In this document: positions 36,043 through 50,084 of the stretch, in pieces
How positions within the stretch are numbered: position 1 is the stretch's first letter
Layout: each line of letters begins with the position of its first letter
Assembly (NCBI GenBank): GCA_002189035.1
Contig: NEEC01000018.1
Span: 372,001-436,000 of the forward strand
Reading direction: 5' to 3'
DNA: 64,000 nt
From: Utricularia gibba
Taxonomy: Eukaryota; Streptophyta; Magnoliopsida; Lamiales; Lentibulariaceae
Notes under the pieces: model-generated
Databases searched by the model: none
What the model was told of the DNA's origin: nothing
Seen by the model: the letters and a program-made list of their open reading frames with translations, nothing else
Program-made: the position numbers and the translations under genes

Positions 36043-37160
36043 TGGCTTCCTCTCCAATTGAGATCCGATTGTACTGAGGAGTTAACTTGTTTTATGGAAA
36101 CAATAGTATGTGCTATGACTCACCATCGCAATTTTTTGTTTGGGTTGCTCGGGATACATCCATATCCATGCTACTGTCGTTGATTTATGAAATTATGCAA
36201 TTATCTTCAACTGAGTATTCTATTAGCATTATTGTGAATTATGTTGCTATAGATCCAATAATGGGTTTTCAGAGGTACTGCTATCCTTTTGATCAAATGG
36301 ATGATAGTTTGTCTTTAATTTTTAATCAAAGTCGTATGATTTCAAGTGTTGATAATATATATTAGTACAAATTCAAGTTTCATGAATTTGATCATTCAAA
36401 AATACATTGGTATGTAAATTTTTTTTCTAAATAATATTTATTATTATTAGTTTTAAATTACATTTAGGATATTTTTTTGGATTCACATGATTAAAATATG
36501 CTAATGGTATATTGTATTTTTAATTTTTGAAAGATGCTACTAAATAAGCTGAATATGAAATGATGCAATAAGTTATTTCATCTCCACTTTCTTCAAGTGA
36601 TGAGAATAATGAACAAACAGAAGGTAGATATTATGAAAGTTATATGACAATGAAAATTCCAACAATAATTGAATATGAAAAGATTTTGAACTTCTTTGAT
36701 ATAATATGTGATGATTCATGCAAGAGGGTTTTCTTTAAAGATATAATTTCAATGAAGTAAGCATTGAGTTATTATTGTATCATGAAACTGAAAATGTCTT
36801 TCCATGTTGAGAAGAGCAACAACAAGCAATATGAAATAAATTATATCAACCGAAATGCAACGCCTTCATGTGAATAGCGTGTTAGGATATGGAACAACAG
36901 TGTTACTCAGTTTTGAACTATGACACAATACGAGGGCCTCATATTTGTTTTTCTAACAGTTTCAAAATTGCTAGAAATGATAGTATTACTAGCAAATTTG
37001 TATCTCTTCACATCATGAACAAGGTTAAAGCGAATCCAGGGATACATGTTTCTGATTTCATTGATGATATTGATGAAATTTATCATTTCAAGATATTATA
37101 TAAATTTGAATGGATTGTTGTTAGGTGTGCTATCATGCATATGTATGGTATTTGAGAGGA
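36043..37160 (+). mobile_element. Mutator-like (MULE) relic 2, amino-terminal half
   Basis: A start-like MASSPIEIRLY at 36043 is followed by a stop. The frame then continues (36087-36365) with NSMCYDSPSQFFVWVARD-type sequence of the MULE amino-terminal domain. Further on (about 36640-37160) come KIPTIIEYEKILNFFD, SFHVEKSNNKQYEI and, at 36889-37155, ITSKFVSLHIMNKVKANPG then HVSDFIDDIDEIYHF. This is the stretch before the catalytic domain (SxxVxxxIxxxxxxxPxxxPxxIxxDIxxxYG). Stops and shifts interrupt it, and the catalytic domain is missing. Confidence 0.75.
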
Positions 37161-37164
37161 ATCG

Positions 37165-37985
37165 ATGACAAAACTCCATTCTTATTTGTTATGTATTAAG
37201 GAATTCAACCCAGATAATTCATTTTTATTATTCGATAAATATTGATATTTTTTTACTAATATATTTGTTTTATCACATATACTATATTTGAATATGAAAA
37301 TTTTCGTTCTTATGATAACAAGCCAATGCTACACTATGTATTTTGGACTTTTGGATCATGTGTCTATTTTCACAATAGAGTTCTTCAATTAATTGTAAGC
37401 AAATACTTGATTCCGGTACACATAATCGAACCCCTTTAAATAGAAAGCCATTTATAAAAGCCTAATCACCTTATTGTCCATCCCAATATAAGGCAACAAT
37501 AGGACCATAATACCCATCTTCAACATATAATTCCTTCAATGACTAAAATCTGGTCCGACAACTATTTTACTTAATACCCATTTTTGCAATTTTGACAAAC
37601 AATGAGAACAATCGATGACAAAGTCCCATTTTTTTATTCAAGAGAAGTGATTCTCTAGTCTAACAACTAATTTACCTACTCTTCAATCATTAAAATTGTT
37701 GATTTGTATTTCAAATAATATCCAAAAAATCTGCAGAATGTTAATTTTTTACTGGGGTTGGTTTATTTTAAAAATTAGAATTTGTTATTTATTTGGTTCA
37801 AAATATAGCGTTAAAAATAAATTAGGATAAATATTCAAACATTAGGGCTTTAGGCGACAGGCCTGACGCCACAGCAGTGAGTGTAGGCGTTGTTCACTCT
37901 CAAGTCTCACCGGATTTTTGCTGGTGGATCAGGTTGAGCTATCTGTTTTCTTGATTCCTGAAGCTTAGTTACCCTGGAGCAATCT
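37165..37985. other. Intergenic DNA and 5' leader of the NDUFAF7-like gene
   Basis: No gene seen between the Mutator-like relic and the start codon at 37991. The last 150 bases are less AT-rich and probably hold the promoter and leader. Confidence 0.45.
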
Positions 37986-37990
37986 CAGAA

Positions 37991-40900
37991 ATGGCTGCAC
38001 GCTTTCCCTCGCTGAAACACGTATCTACTTTTATCACGTCTGCAAGAGGTCAGGCCATACGTATACGTTGAACTGCCTTATGGGTTTTATATCTTGTGCT
38101 TTTTAAACTTCTTTTGTCATCATACAGCGACAGCATTTCAGCGAGCTAACTTCTCTTCCGGCCTTGTTGGTGAACATCCAATTCTGGTAATCTTTCCCGT
38201 CTTCTGTATGAAAAATGTGTGGTTTCGAAGATAGACACGAGCATCAAAAGGCTGTGATCAACGGAAGTTTTGATTTTCGTCGTTTTGTGGTTGCAGGTAA
38301 GAGATTTTATTCACAGGGCCCTTTATGATCCAACACATGGTTATTTTTCTCAAAGACCGGGATCTGTCGGAGTGCTTGGTGAAAGCATCAAGTTCAATGG
38401 GTTGGAAGGTTTTCTTTCTTTTTTTTCTGGTTTTTGTGTACCTTTTTGCATTACACATTCTTCTGGATGTAGTTTTGGCTAACATATAATTAACTTTTAT
38501 GTTATTGAATTGCTTAGTTTCTTCTAGTGTTCCTTGATTATTTTTTGATAGAAACAGATGAGCTTATGTTCAGTTTGAAAGCATTCTACAAAAGATTTAA
38601 TCTGATGCTGGCCAGTTACTCGGGTTTTTATTTTCTGTGGTAGCTACACTGTGGCAAGATATGCATATGGTGCTTAATTCGGTAGGACAGGATTGATGAC
38701 AAGCCAATAACAGTGTCAGAAAATCGCCCATGTTTATACAGTTCAAATTCGAATGTGGCCAAGGAAATAATTATGTGTATTGGCTATTTTCAGAAACAGT
38801 TTCCATTTTTTTTTTCTGCTTCTTTTATAAATGGAATTTACATGTGAGGTCACACAGATCGTAGGATCTCTCTGTTTTTTTAGGGAAGTCCTTGTTTTTT
38901 TTTAGGATCGCTTGTCACTTATTCCCATTGTAATTCTTACATGAATTTGGTCCATGCATATTGATGACTCTGAAGATTTCGGGCACATTAGCTCATAGTT
39001 AACTTGTCCAGGAAGACAAGCTTACATGAATCACCTGGATAAGATCTATAAGCAAAATGATGTATCGTGGTTTACACCAGTTGAGCTTTTTAAAGTAAGT
39101 TCGATAGGAGCTTCATATCCATTACTCTCAACTTTATGTCATCTTTCCCGTAAAATAATTTTTCATCACAAAAAAGGCTTCCTGAAGCTCTTGTATCTTT
39201 AATGGATCTTGTCTTCTGTTGGTATTTCGTTATAAACAAGATGTATCCAGAAACCATTTGTAATCCCTATGACTGTGCAGCCCTGGTATGCTCATGGAAT
39301 TGCAGAGGCCATTTTGAGGACTGCAAACCTTTCATTTCCATTAAAAGTGAGTGTGTGTGCATGCTACCTTTCATCATGTTATACCCCATGTTTAGTTTAA
39401 GTTTTTTGCATTAATGACTAAACTAAATTCTCTCTGTTTTTCAGATATACGAGATTGGGGCGGTTCTGGAACTTGTGCAAAAGGTGTAATGGATTACATG
39501 AAGTTGAATGCACCCACAAGAGTTTATGATAATATGACTTATGTGTATGTATATTTCTGATGAACCATCTTTTGGGGTTTTAACTTATGCTCACTTTTAT
39601 ATTAAACATGTGTCAACATCTTTTAAGTTCACGTTTCATTTGTTGCTGAAAGAACAATCAACGGTGTTGTGTGATATACTTTTAACAGAATACTAGACTT
39701 GTAGATTTTTTCAGTTTTTAGATTAGATATTTTTGTCCCCATCTCGAAGTGTCTTACATAATTAGCTGAGTATTACCTTTTCTCAGGCTTAATTTGTTTC
39801 CACAATTTAATGCAGCTTATGATGAATTTTACTGATATTTTTGGGTTTCTATTTTCTGAAGTTATGATTGCATTTTTTCTGCAGTTCAGTGGAAATCAGC
39901 TCTTCACTTGCCAAGAAACAGCTGGAGACTATTGGAAAAGTGGCTAGTCACGCAGCAAGGTTTAGAGTAGAATGTCGTGATGCAGCTGATCCAACTGGCT
40001 GGGGTGCTGGTCTTATCTCTGCACACTTACTTTTTAATCTTTCTTTGTTGTCCTCATTGATCATCAGCATTCCCTGTGTGTGTGTCCCCTTTACTGCGAA
40101 TTATTACGTTACTTCCATGATATGTCATGAACTTAATCAGATATTCTTTAACTAAACAGTTGTTGAAGAACAACCGTGTTGGGTTATAATATTGGAGGTA
40201 TGCCAAAGTTTTTGTAGTTGATTTTACCCTTTTTTGCTTTATGACAAATGATAATCATGTTTAGCTGCCTGAACCAAAAACCCCTGATCCTTTTGTTTAA
40301 TTATGCAGGTTCTTGATAATCTTCCTCACGATCTTTTGTTCTCTGATAATCAAGTTTCGCCTTGGATGGAAGTTTGGGTTGGTAAAAAAGATGATAGGTT
40401 AGCACTACTTTGTCATATGAGCGCTTGCTTATTTAGCTTCTTACCAATTCTCAATTTTTTAATAATCAATCTGCAGTATCAAACGTGCTCTGTCTCCTAT
40501 TCTCGTTTTGAAATATCATCATCTTACTCTATACTGCTGTTGTAATATAAATTGATGGGCTAATTTTGTTTTTCACATAGTCTTTCATGGTGTGAGTTAT
40601 TTTCATGAAATGGTACTGGTAACATGTTTATAGATCTTAGGATTCACCCTATTTACTCTTGATCCAGAATCACGTCTCTGTTGTTTCAAGCGACTGCATA
40701 GAATTGCTCTTTGATATTATATTTTGCTAACTTCTGTTTTTCAATAGTTCAGAGGTGTGTGAGATGTATAAACCTCTCCAAGATACATTAATTACAAGTT
40801 GCATGGAGATCCTTGGTTTGCAAAAGGATGGGCCAACTCCCCAAAGCTTATCGTCTTCAGTTGTCAAGAGTATTTTGGCTAAAGTATTTCCAAGACCTCG

Positions 40901-41717
40901 AAGATGCTGGTTGCCAACTGGTTGTCTAGTAAGACGTTCTTGAGTAAGATTGATGAATTTGCTAGATCCTCAGTTGTATGCTTTGATATCCAGTGACATG
41001 CAACTTGGATTTGCAGAAACTTCTTCAAGTTCTTCATGGGTCTTTGAAAAAGATGTCCATGATTGTATCTGATTTCAGTTACCTACCAGATGTTAGAATA
41101 CCTGGTGAACGAGCTCCCCTTGTTTGTAGCAAGGTATACAAGACCAAGTTCTTTTAATTCGAGTCATTCGAATGCTGCTGTTTTCTTCAATTATGAAACT
41201 GTTTCTTCCAATACTCCATTTGTGGAACTTAATTCCTGTATTGTTGCAGAGAAATGGCTTTAGCTCTGACTATAACAATTATCTTGATGCAAAGGTGACC
41301 TTCGCCTGTAGTCTTATTCTTCTATGTACCTGCTATTGGGCGCACTAGATATTTGATGTGCTGTATTTCTTCTTTAGGGTGACGCCGATATATTTTTTCC
41401 AACGGACTTTTGGTTTTTGGAGCGTCTTGATCATTATTGCTCAGGATGCCTGAATTCAGGAGAAGAAAAGTTGAAGAAAGGGAAGAAAAGACGGACCCTC
41501 ACGGTAATTTCTCTTCTCTTAGTCCCAGTCTTGAGTCATTTTTAATATACTGAGCATCATTTCCCTCTGTCTACACTCAAAGCTGTATACATCATCTTTC
41601 ATGGAAGAGTTTGGCCTTCCTTCCAAGACCCAAACGAAGGACGGGTACAACCCAATGCTGGATGACTTCAAGAATACCAAGTTCTATTTGAGTGTCCCAA
41701 CGCATAACACCAAGTAG
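37991..41717 (+). CDS. NDUFAF7: MidA/NDUFAF7-family mitochondrial SAM-dependent methyltransferase
   Basis: NDUFAF7 (MidA) methylates an arginine of the NDUFS2 subunit during assembly of respiratory complex I in mitochondria. Fourteen GT-AG exons: 37991-38048, 38128-38186, 38297-38408, 39012-39094, 39281-39346, 39445-39544, 39885-40003, 40160-40197, 40309-40397, 40748-40928, 41017-41133, 41250-41294, 41378-41503, 41583-41717. A basic, Ser/Thr-rich amino end fits a mitochondrial presequence. Then follow VRDFIHRALYDPTHGYFSQR, WFTPVELFK, the SAM-binding YEIGGGSGTCAKG, VSVEISSSLAKKQ, EVLDNLPHDLL, PTDFWFLERLDHYC and the close FYLSVPTHNTK. The SAM motif reads only if one G is added to the run at 39457-39460; as given, exon 6 meets a stop soon after. 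Adding it makes 1329 bases, 442 residues. Confidence 0.93.
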
Positions 41718-43900
41718 AAGATGGCATGAAAGCAGGTAAGCCACAAGCAATCACGATTCCCAGACGATGAGATGAAACCATGGCGTTTCATCATATAAAA
41801 CATGGTTGAAAGTTTTCCCACTAACGAGATAGCCTAAATTTGAACTTGGAGTTCTATTTTGCATGACTAAAAGTGGTGAGTGTTATCGTAGTCGTTTTTA
41901 AATCTACCCAATGTTCACTAGACATCTTACAAAATAACTGTCCATCATAATTCCTCAAACCAAGTTCAATTTTGAATTGAAGGCAAAAAGATAACATTTC
42001 ATTGGAGAAATTGATTCCTTTCATATTACTATTTGGGTCTTTTCTATAATTTGAAGCTGTGATTCGGATTATATAGAACAGAATCATATATAGAATTTCA
42101 AATATTATATCAAGTGCAACATATTTATGTCAGAAAACAAACCCACACGATCGTAAATAATTTATTCAAAAAAAATCAAGGCCCACTTTAAGTCATCTTC
42201 AATATTCTATCGAGTATGTCTCATTTAAAGTATGAAACCATATTTGAATGGAATCCAACATTCCGTCAATTTTTCCTTTTTTTAATAGAAAAAGATATTT
42301 TCTTACCAGATATTATGATAATAAAAATATGTTAATAATATCTTCTGAACAAATTTTACAAATACTTTAACCTTGTATAAGTACAAAATATTATGTTTTT
42401 ATTAAGAATTAATTTTTATTTAACAAATAAAAAACAATTTAATCGCACAGTTAGATTGACTTGAACACCAAGTGTATTCGAGAGATATTAAGTTTCCGGA
42501 GGACGTCTTTGCATTAACTCGAGTGCCTTAATAATACATGATGCCAAGGGACAACTTGTTCAATTGGGTTGAAGTTCTTCCTATGTAAAGATTTTGACAA
42601 CATCATGTACTTGTTATAATAATGCCAAGATGCCATCATAATAATATCTATGCTTTGGTTAAATGTAGCAGTCACTGATTGATTGACCTCTTTAAGCTTG
42701 AAAAAAGTACAGGAAATTGGCGTTTTGCATGTGTAAGAGTTTTCATTTTGTAATTTATTTGAAATTTTTTTTAATCTATTAATTTTTTTACTTTTTTATT
42801 TTTATTTGTAAAACGCCTTAGATTTTAGGAAGAAATTGGTGTTTTACATGTATTAGAGTTTTTACTTTATAATTTGCTGTAACATTTTTTCTAATTTATA
42901 AATTACTTTACTTTTTTTTTATAAAATATCTTAGATTTATGAATTTCTTTGTAAAATAATGAATAAATGAGTGTAATACCATAAATTATATATTTTGTTT
43001 TGTTAAATGTCATAATTTTTTTTATATTTACATAATACCACAATTTTCCTATTTCATTTATAAAATATCTTATATTTATGAATTTCTTTGTAAAATACTT
43101 TGACAAATAGCACCAACTTTGACAAGCACCATTCAGTTATGGGTGCTACATATGTGGCACCATATTTGGTAAGCATCGTTCAAGCCGGGATTGTTTATTG
43201 GTATCTTATGTCATAATTTAATTATTTAAATAAAAAATAAAAAATAAAAAATAAAAAATAAAAAATTATAATAAATGCAAACTACCTTATTTATTTTTCA
43301 CCTAACTCTTCCTCTTCTTCTTCTCTTCTTGTCACTCAAATAGTTTTCATTCTTTTCATTCTTGGTACAAGTATAAGTTCCAAGAAAATCAAGGTATATA
43401 AATTTTTTTTCTTTTGCATTGTTTTACTACATAAAAAGAATTCTTTTGTATTTTGATGATCACTAAATTATGTAATTATGATTAATATGCATATATTTTT
43501 TGACATTATTGTTTTGAAAAAATAATGATTGATTTTTTTGTTCAACCTTTTTTTTCATGTTTTTATAGTGCTAGAAATTGTTTTTAAATTTTTTGAATTC
43601 TTTAAATTATTTTATTTTATCAATTTTATTTTTTAAATCAATAATAGAGTGTTGAAATTTTTTATATCTGTAAATCACTATAAACATTTTTTTGTCATTT
43701 GATTTATTTTTAAAATAACTACAAATGTTTTTAATAGTTTATATTTGACTTATTTAAATTCTTAGTAATTTTTTTCAAAAAAAAATCTTTTCAATTTTCT
43801 AATACTTAATATTTTTTCTCATCAATATTTGTTTTTTAATATTTTGAAAATTAACATGATAGATGAGTATTGGAAATAAGAATAAACAAATATATATATG
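41718..43900. other. Intergenic DNA with short tandem repeats
   Basis: 41718-41880 is probably the 3' UTR of the preceding gene. At 42711-42950 two imperfect ~120-bp tandem units occur (AAATTGGCGTTTTGCATG / AAATTGGTGTTTTACATG), and the phrase TTTATGAATTTCTTTGTAAA recurs at about 42935 and 43075. An AAAAAT microsatellite lies at about 43225-43266. No gene. Confidence 0.5.
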
Positions 43901-43929
43901 GTGCCAGTGAATTTTATTATTTCAGATAA

Positions 43930-44210
43930 GAAAGTAGATGAACGAATTACAGATGAACCATCACCTCATGTTGGCTACCATACTTTTATTGTTAGTACAT
44001 AATATTTTAGATGTGGGTTGAGATTACCAATTCAACCATTCATCGAATCTATGCTTTGTTAGGTACAAGTTCATTTATCTCATTTGACACCAACTTCCAT
44101 TAATAATATTATCACATTTATGAAGTTATGTGAATGAAGTATTCCCACTTTGTGTGGGTGCATTGTTTAGTATTGTAAAATATTCAAGAGTTGCTCACAC
44201 AAATCATTTG
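43930..44210 (+). mobile_element. Retroelement scrap with plant transposon-associated domain
   Basis: A broken plus-strand frame reads YFRCGLRLPIQPFIESMLC then HLSHLTPTSINNIITFMKL. This resembles the conserved (F..GLRLP...F...L....L.P.Q..PNSW) region found in gag-like proteins of plant gypsy elements. Only about 80 codons are left. Confidence 0.5.
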
Positions 44211-44219
44211 AGGATATCA

Positions 44220-46340
44220 TTGAAGTCAGAAATCAAGATCATAAGAAGTTTGCAAGATTCTTATGGATAATAGTGGATTAATTTCGTATGAATCACTCCT
44301 TAAAAAACACATGAGGATTAAGATACCTAGACAGGTTTTGATCTCATTAAATATTAAAAAACCATCTGATAAGAATTTTATTTTTACATATTTTGTCATT
44401 TAATGTTTAAGATAATGTTTTCATTATCCTCATACATTGTTCCCTCTAACATAGACTCTTGTATAGAGGCTATTGATGTCTCATGAGTTCAATTTACGTG
44501 CTCTCTATCATCATATATCTCATTTGAAATATATTCATGATCATCCAAAATAAAAGTTTAAAATACAAAATATTAACGAATACAAGAATATGAATATCGA
44601 AATATAATTTCTTGTATTTTTGTTAAAAAATCCAAAGTTGAGTAAAACCTATTACTTCAATTGACTTTAATTTTTGGCACGTATAAATTCTAAAAGTGTT
44701 GAATTTTTTAAACTATTCTAAAAGTGTTGCATTTAAGGTAAATTGAAAATGCGAGAGTGATATTTGGAGAGTCTCACCTATAATTTCAACAAGTTTATCC
44801 AAAGTAGATGTGTATTTAACTTTGATGATTTTCATACAATCCTTATCATATACAGTGTATTCAAATCCATCTTGCATTACATTTGTGCATTTGTGTCATA
44901 GAACACTTTGATGAGAACCTTGCTCATTATCTTTCAATGAAAGAAAAAATCTCAAAAGAAAAACTAATGAAGCAAAATTAGTTAAAAAGTAAAATACGAT
45001 ATCTTTTACACGAAATTATCAAATTCTGCTAAAAAAATAGATTCACTTGACAAAAAATCAGCACAACCCGAAAACTATTGCACCACTTGTAGTTGAAAAG
45101 TTAAGAAAAAAATGAAGTGATTCATACTAAAGATGCATTTTAATATAGAAAATGAGAAAAATATTCTATATTGTGTGGTTGTGATTTATAGAGGATAATA
45201 TGAAAACAAACAAGTGATAGAAAATGGTAAAAATGGATATCATGAAAAGCAAGTGATAATATAAATTTTGATTTTAATTTTAAATTTTTTTAAACTTTTT
45301 TTATTATGTACTATTTAATTTTTTTTTCTATCTTATATTTGAAAAATATTACTTTAATATTTAGTTATGAGTTGCTATAACTGGTCATGCATGACATCCA
45401 TTCTCTTTATTTGATTTGAAAATTTTTCTTTTATTTACTTGATTTGTTCAAAAAATTCTCTATTCATCTACTCTTAACTCTCAATGATTTAACTCAATAA
45501 AACTCTAAAAGATGGACATTGAAGTTTTCTCCAACTCTAATTTGAGTTATGTTTGTTATCAATCTGATTTCCATGACTTTCTCCTTGCGCAAGTCTATTG
45601 TGGGATCTCATGAATTTCTCTTTAACTCTTCATCCTCATAATCACTTCCAAAATCATTGTACTTTTAATCAAACAATGAATAAGATTGATACCTTATGTA
45701 TTGCTAATTTATGATCATCCAATCTTTTTCGTACCCAACATCACTACAATAACCATGAGATTCATTGACAATCCTTTCTTTGGTGTAGTAATGATTTGTT
45801 ATTGAAAGTGTGCTTTATTTTTTCGTTCATGCTTGCACAAACATCAATTTATCCTTGTTAAACTTGCATGAAGGTGTTAATTCTGAATATGAAATCAAAT
45901 GATTTACCTGATGGCTATGTGATTCGTGCTTAAGAATATATATCCCAACACGTAATTAAATTCAGAATAAAATAAGTAATCTATCTTCCTAGACTGCATC
46001 CTAGAATCTGTCACCCAAGGATTTCTGCATTGAAAACTCACTTTGTTCTTCATAATATTGTTCTATAGATGGTTTTTAGATCTAATTCGCCCATCAATTT
46101 CTTGAATTCTTGATTAAAGATTACATTTCGATCAATTCTCCGAACATCTACACAAAAAAATGGTGAAAGAAAATTGAAAAAACAAAGGATATTTTTTTAA
46201 TATGAAAAAGATCAGTTGCTTGCGCAAGTGTGCAAATAGACAAAAACTATGAAAATAATAAAAAAAATAAGAAATAATAGGAAACAAAACCACAAAAGAA
46301 ATCTAAAGGAATACAATTCCCTAACAACAACGCTAAAAAC
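44220..46340. other. AT-rich repeat debris without a supported gene
   Basis: No open frame or domain could be supported. Position between a gypsy-like scrap and a solo LTR suggests decayed retroelement internal sequence. Confidence 0.35.
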
Positions 46341-46343
46341 TTG

Positions 46344-47474
46344 TGGATAATTCTGCAAGTGCATAGAAAACATCGAAATAATAAAATAAGATTGTATTTA
46401 CAAAGAATTGTTATTCAATTTTTTTTTTCAAACAAAAATTGAAAAAGACCGAAAACAAAGAACAAGTGGGGTTTTAAAAAAAAACTCAAAAAGTGGCTTT
46501 GGATCGATGATCTACCTTCCCTAAAACTCATCTATATCTATGTGTGTAAACCTTGAGCACTGATGTGCTTGCACAAATTTTGGGGGTGTTATTCTAAAAT
46601 AGTACTACTCGGTGATCGTTATAGCACCGTCTCTCGTTTAATGGGATTATAGAATCAATCATGTCACTAGACCTATTTCACCTCTTATGAGAACTCATGT
46701 TTTCCTTATCTACCCTCACACCTCACACTCAGATTAGATAGAATGAGTCTTAGCAATGATGTTTGATTGAGCCTTTCTCCTTAGTTTCAGGCCAACCTGA
46801 GATTCTTTCAATCTCTTTTGGGGTTATTTGGTATTGAAGAACACGTTGGTAAAGAAAAAGTTGCAAAAAACATGATCAAATCTCAAATTAAATGTTGAAA
46901 AACGTGATAAATCAGTCATACGTGCAGGACTTGTGCAAACAAGACTTCATCGCAGATCCTCAGTTGCAAGAGCCTACACACACATGCATGATTTTAACAT
47001 GAAAATATATACAAAAATAGAAAAAATACAAAGGAAAAGTGATTCAAAGACATCTCTAATAATTGAGGGAGTAGGGTATTTATAGGAAATCAAATCCAAA
47101 TCTTCGTATCGGGCTTGCTTGATGGGTTTGGATAAGATATTATATCCAAATCTTTTATCCAAATCTTCCACAATCATTTTCAAATATTTATATTATTCCT
47201 GAATTTTGGATCAAATCTTCATCATTTGACCAAGTATTGGGTTGATATTCATGATCCATCAAGTCCATAATTTATTAAGTCTTGATTTCTCCTCAAATTG
47301 ATCAAAAAATGTCATAAAAATCCATAAAATGTACTTTCTGTCCAAAAGGATCAAAGTAATATGAAAAATTCAAAATCAATTAAAAATAATGAGAAAGTAA
47401 AGTTCAAGGCAAGTAAAAACAACTTTAAGAGTAATAAAAGAACATGTTTTGGAACGACACAAAATCACTTATCA
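46344..47474 (-). repeat. LTR family 2, copy B (best preserved, probable solo LTR)
   Basis: The plus strand begins TGGATAATTCTGCAAG and ends AAAATCACTTATCA. The flanking five bases are ACTTG (46339-46343) and AGTTG (47475-47479), a target duplication with one mismatch. On the minus strand CCTATAAATACCC (about 47080) is a good TATA box, so the LTR is oriented minus, with ends TGATAAGTG...TTATCCA. It matches copies A (16952-18065) and C (56114-57244) across its length. The short frames inside are incidental. Confidence 0.8.
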
Positions 47475-47949
47475 AGTTGTCCACACTTAGATATTATTTG
47501 TCCTCAATTGTTCATGGTATTTTCCTTCAAAATAGCAACTTCCAAATAGAAGTAAGGCTAGCGAAATGCAAAATTATTCAATAGTGCACCATCCACTAGC
47601 TCCACATGCACGTAGCTACTCCTCACAGGTGTCACTCAATACACTCAACAAAAGAAATCCATAAAAGGAGGGTATAACAAATACAATTAGAAAGATTGGA
47701 CGAGATAACAATTTCAGTGAATAAAAAATCACATCTATGGCACAAATGATTTGATCACTCTAGCATGGACAATTTAAAACTCTTGCAGAAAGATGAGATC
47801 ATTGGAGAACTATCAGATATCAGGTTTTAATTCTATTGCCGCATATTATAAAGGAAAAGAAAACTCTTTCATGTGAGTCTAACTAAAAGCAAAGTAAAGC
47901 TGGAACTGGTACATGCACACCTCTATGGACCTTTTAAAGAGCCATCCTC

Positions 47950-50080
47950 GATAACTATAGTAATTATCATGAAGTTTATTTTTTAAAAATCCAAATCAAA
48001 AGTTTTCTACATATTCAAGAGATTCAAGATAATCTAAAAAAAAGTGGTCATAAATTGAAGAAATTAAGCTATGATAATGGAGGGGAATTTTTGCCAAAAT
48101 TATTGAGCCAATACTAAAACAAGGAAGGCATCATTCATGAGCTCACAGTGCTCTACGCTTGAAAACATAATGAAGTTAGTAAGAGAAAAACATAAATATA
48201 TTAAATATGACAAAATGCTTATTATTACAAAAATCAGAGATAGTTTTCAGAATAATTTATTTATTAAATTTACTTCCCTTAAGGTTCATAAATGGTAAAA
48301 TAGCATGGGAACTTTAGTCAAGAAGAAAGATAAGTATGAGTCACCTGAAATATTTGGTTCCATATGCTATTTGAATGTCCCAAAAGAAAAATGAACCAAA
48401 TTGAATGAATGAAAAAGGCAAGAAATTTTCATTTGAGATATCTTGTTACCAATGTATATAAAGTTTATTTTTTAAAACAAAAGAAAAATTATCATTAGTA
48501 GAGATGTAACGTTTGATAAAGAAAAATGTTATACATAGAATAACATCAATTTTATGTATGGACGATCTACTTTAGAGAAGAGGTCATACTTCCCTCAAGA
48601 TCCACAATCTATTCGACATCATGGAAATTCATCTAAGAAAGTATTTATGGAGAAAATTCATAAGAAACTAGAGAGATAAAATGGGACAATCTCAACACAA
48701 ATGAATCTGAAACAACTGGACTGGAAATTTCGACATAAAATCTTGAAGTAATGGATATTGCAATTCTAGAAACTACTTATGAACAAGAAAATTTCACAGA
48801 TTAGTTTGAAAATGTATAGACATAGAAATGTCATCAATTGACATAAATAGTGATGGATGGGATAGAGAACTAGAGGTAAAAAAAATAAAGAACACCTTTC
48901 ACCTTATATCAGGATCAATCATTATATTTCTCAACAGATTGTTAGAGTAAATTATGGTAAAGTTTTTGCCCTAGTTACAAGGTTCAATATAGTGAAATTG
49001 ATGCTTGCTATCTTAGTTGACTAAGGATGGAGAGTTCATCATATGAATATTAAAACCGTCTTCCTGAATGGTATACTTATAGAAAAGGATCTATTGCGAC
49101 CAACTCGAAGGATTTATAATAAAAGAAGAAGAAAGAAAAGTGTTGAAACTGAAAAAGACATTCTATAGACTAAAACAAAGACATAGGTTTGAAATGAAAA
49201 GATGAATATTTTTTGAGTTAAAAATGTTCACAAAAGTACATGGCGAATAAATACTATTTATTAAAGTTACCAAAGGTGACAAGTTAATAATCAACATATA
49301 TGTTGATAACTTATTGTAACTTCCAACAATGATGCATTAATAAAAAACCTAGAGAAGGGCTCAAGAAAGAATTCAAAATGATTTGACTTGAGTGTCATGC
49401 ACTATTACCTAGGAATAGAAGTGGATTAGCAAATAAAAAAAGGTACATTTATGCATCAAAGTAAATATTCTTCAGAATTGATTAGAAAATTTAATCTAGC
49501 ATATGCAAATAGATGCCGTTCTACACTGAATGCTACAAAGTAAATGGAAAACTTAGTGGATGATCTTGATTGTGATTAAATCCCCTGCAAAAGCTTGGTA
49601 GGAAGCTTAATCTATTTAAATTGCATTTGACCTAATCTTTACTATATCATAAATATTCTATCAAGATACATGAAAAGTCCCAAAATGAGTCATTACCATA
49701 TTGTCAAAAGAGTATTGAAGTATGCTAAAAGAATATCGATGTATGGAATATTATACACATACTTAGAAGGAAGTTATTTTACTCTAATTGCATACTTAGA
49801 TAGTGATTATGTGTGTGGTACAAATGATAAAAGTACCTCAGAGTATATCATTTGTATGAACAATAATACTTTCTCATGATCAATAAAATTCAAACTATAA
49901 TGACTCAATCTACATCAAAAGTCAAGTATATTTCTAACGCACTTGCATCAAATCAATGTTTTTGGTTGAGACAACTAATTATGGAAATTAGGTTTAGACA
50001 AGAATGTACTATACTATTGAGATTGGACAACAATGCTGCCTTTCATATAATAAAAATCTTTTTTATTATATAAATCCTTT
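47950..50080 (+). mobile_element. Ty1/copia relic C (integrase to RNase H, degenerate)
   Basis: The plus strand carries, in copia order with many breaks, integrase core sequence near 48050-48170 (KKLSYDNGGEFLPKLLSQY). Reverse transcriptase is near 48960-49110 (FALVTRFNIVKLMLAILVD, NIKTVFLNG; the catalytic Asp before KTVFLNG is Asn). RNase H follows at 49670-50075 (HIVKRVLKYAKRISMYGILY, AYLDSDYVCGTNDKSTS, then STSKVKYISNALASNQCFWL and LRLDNNAAFHI). The order and direction oppose relics A and B. No LTR pair was found. It is non-functional. Confidence 0.85.
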
Positions 50081-50084
50081 TTGT

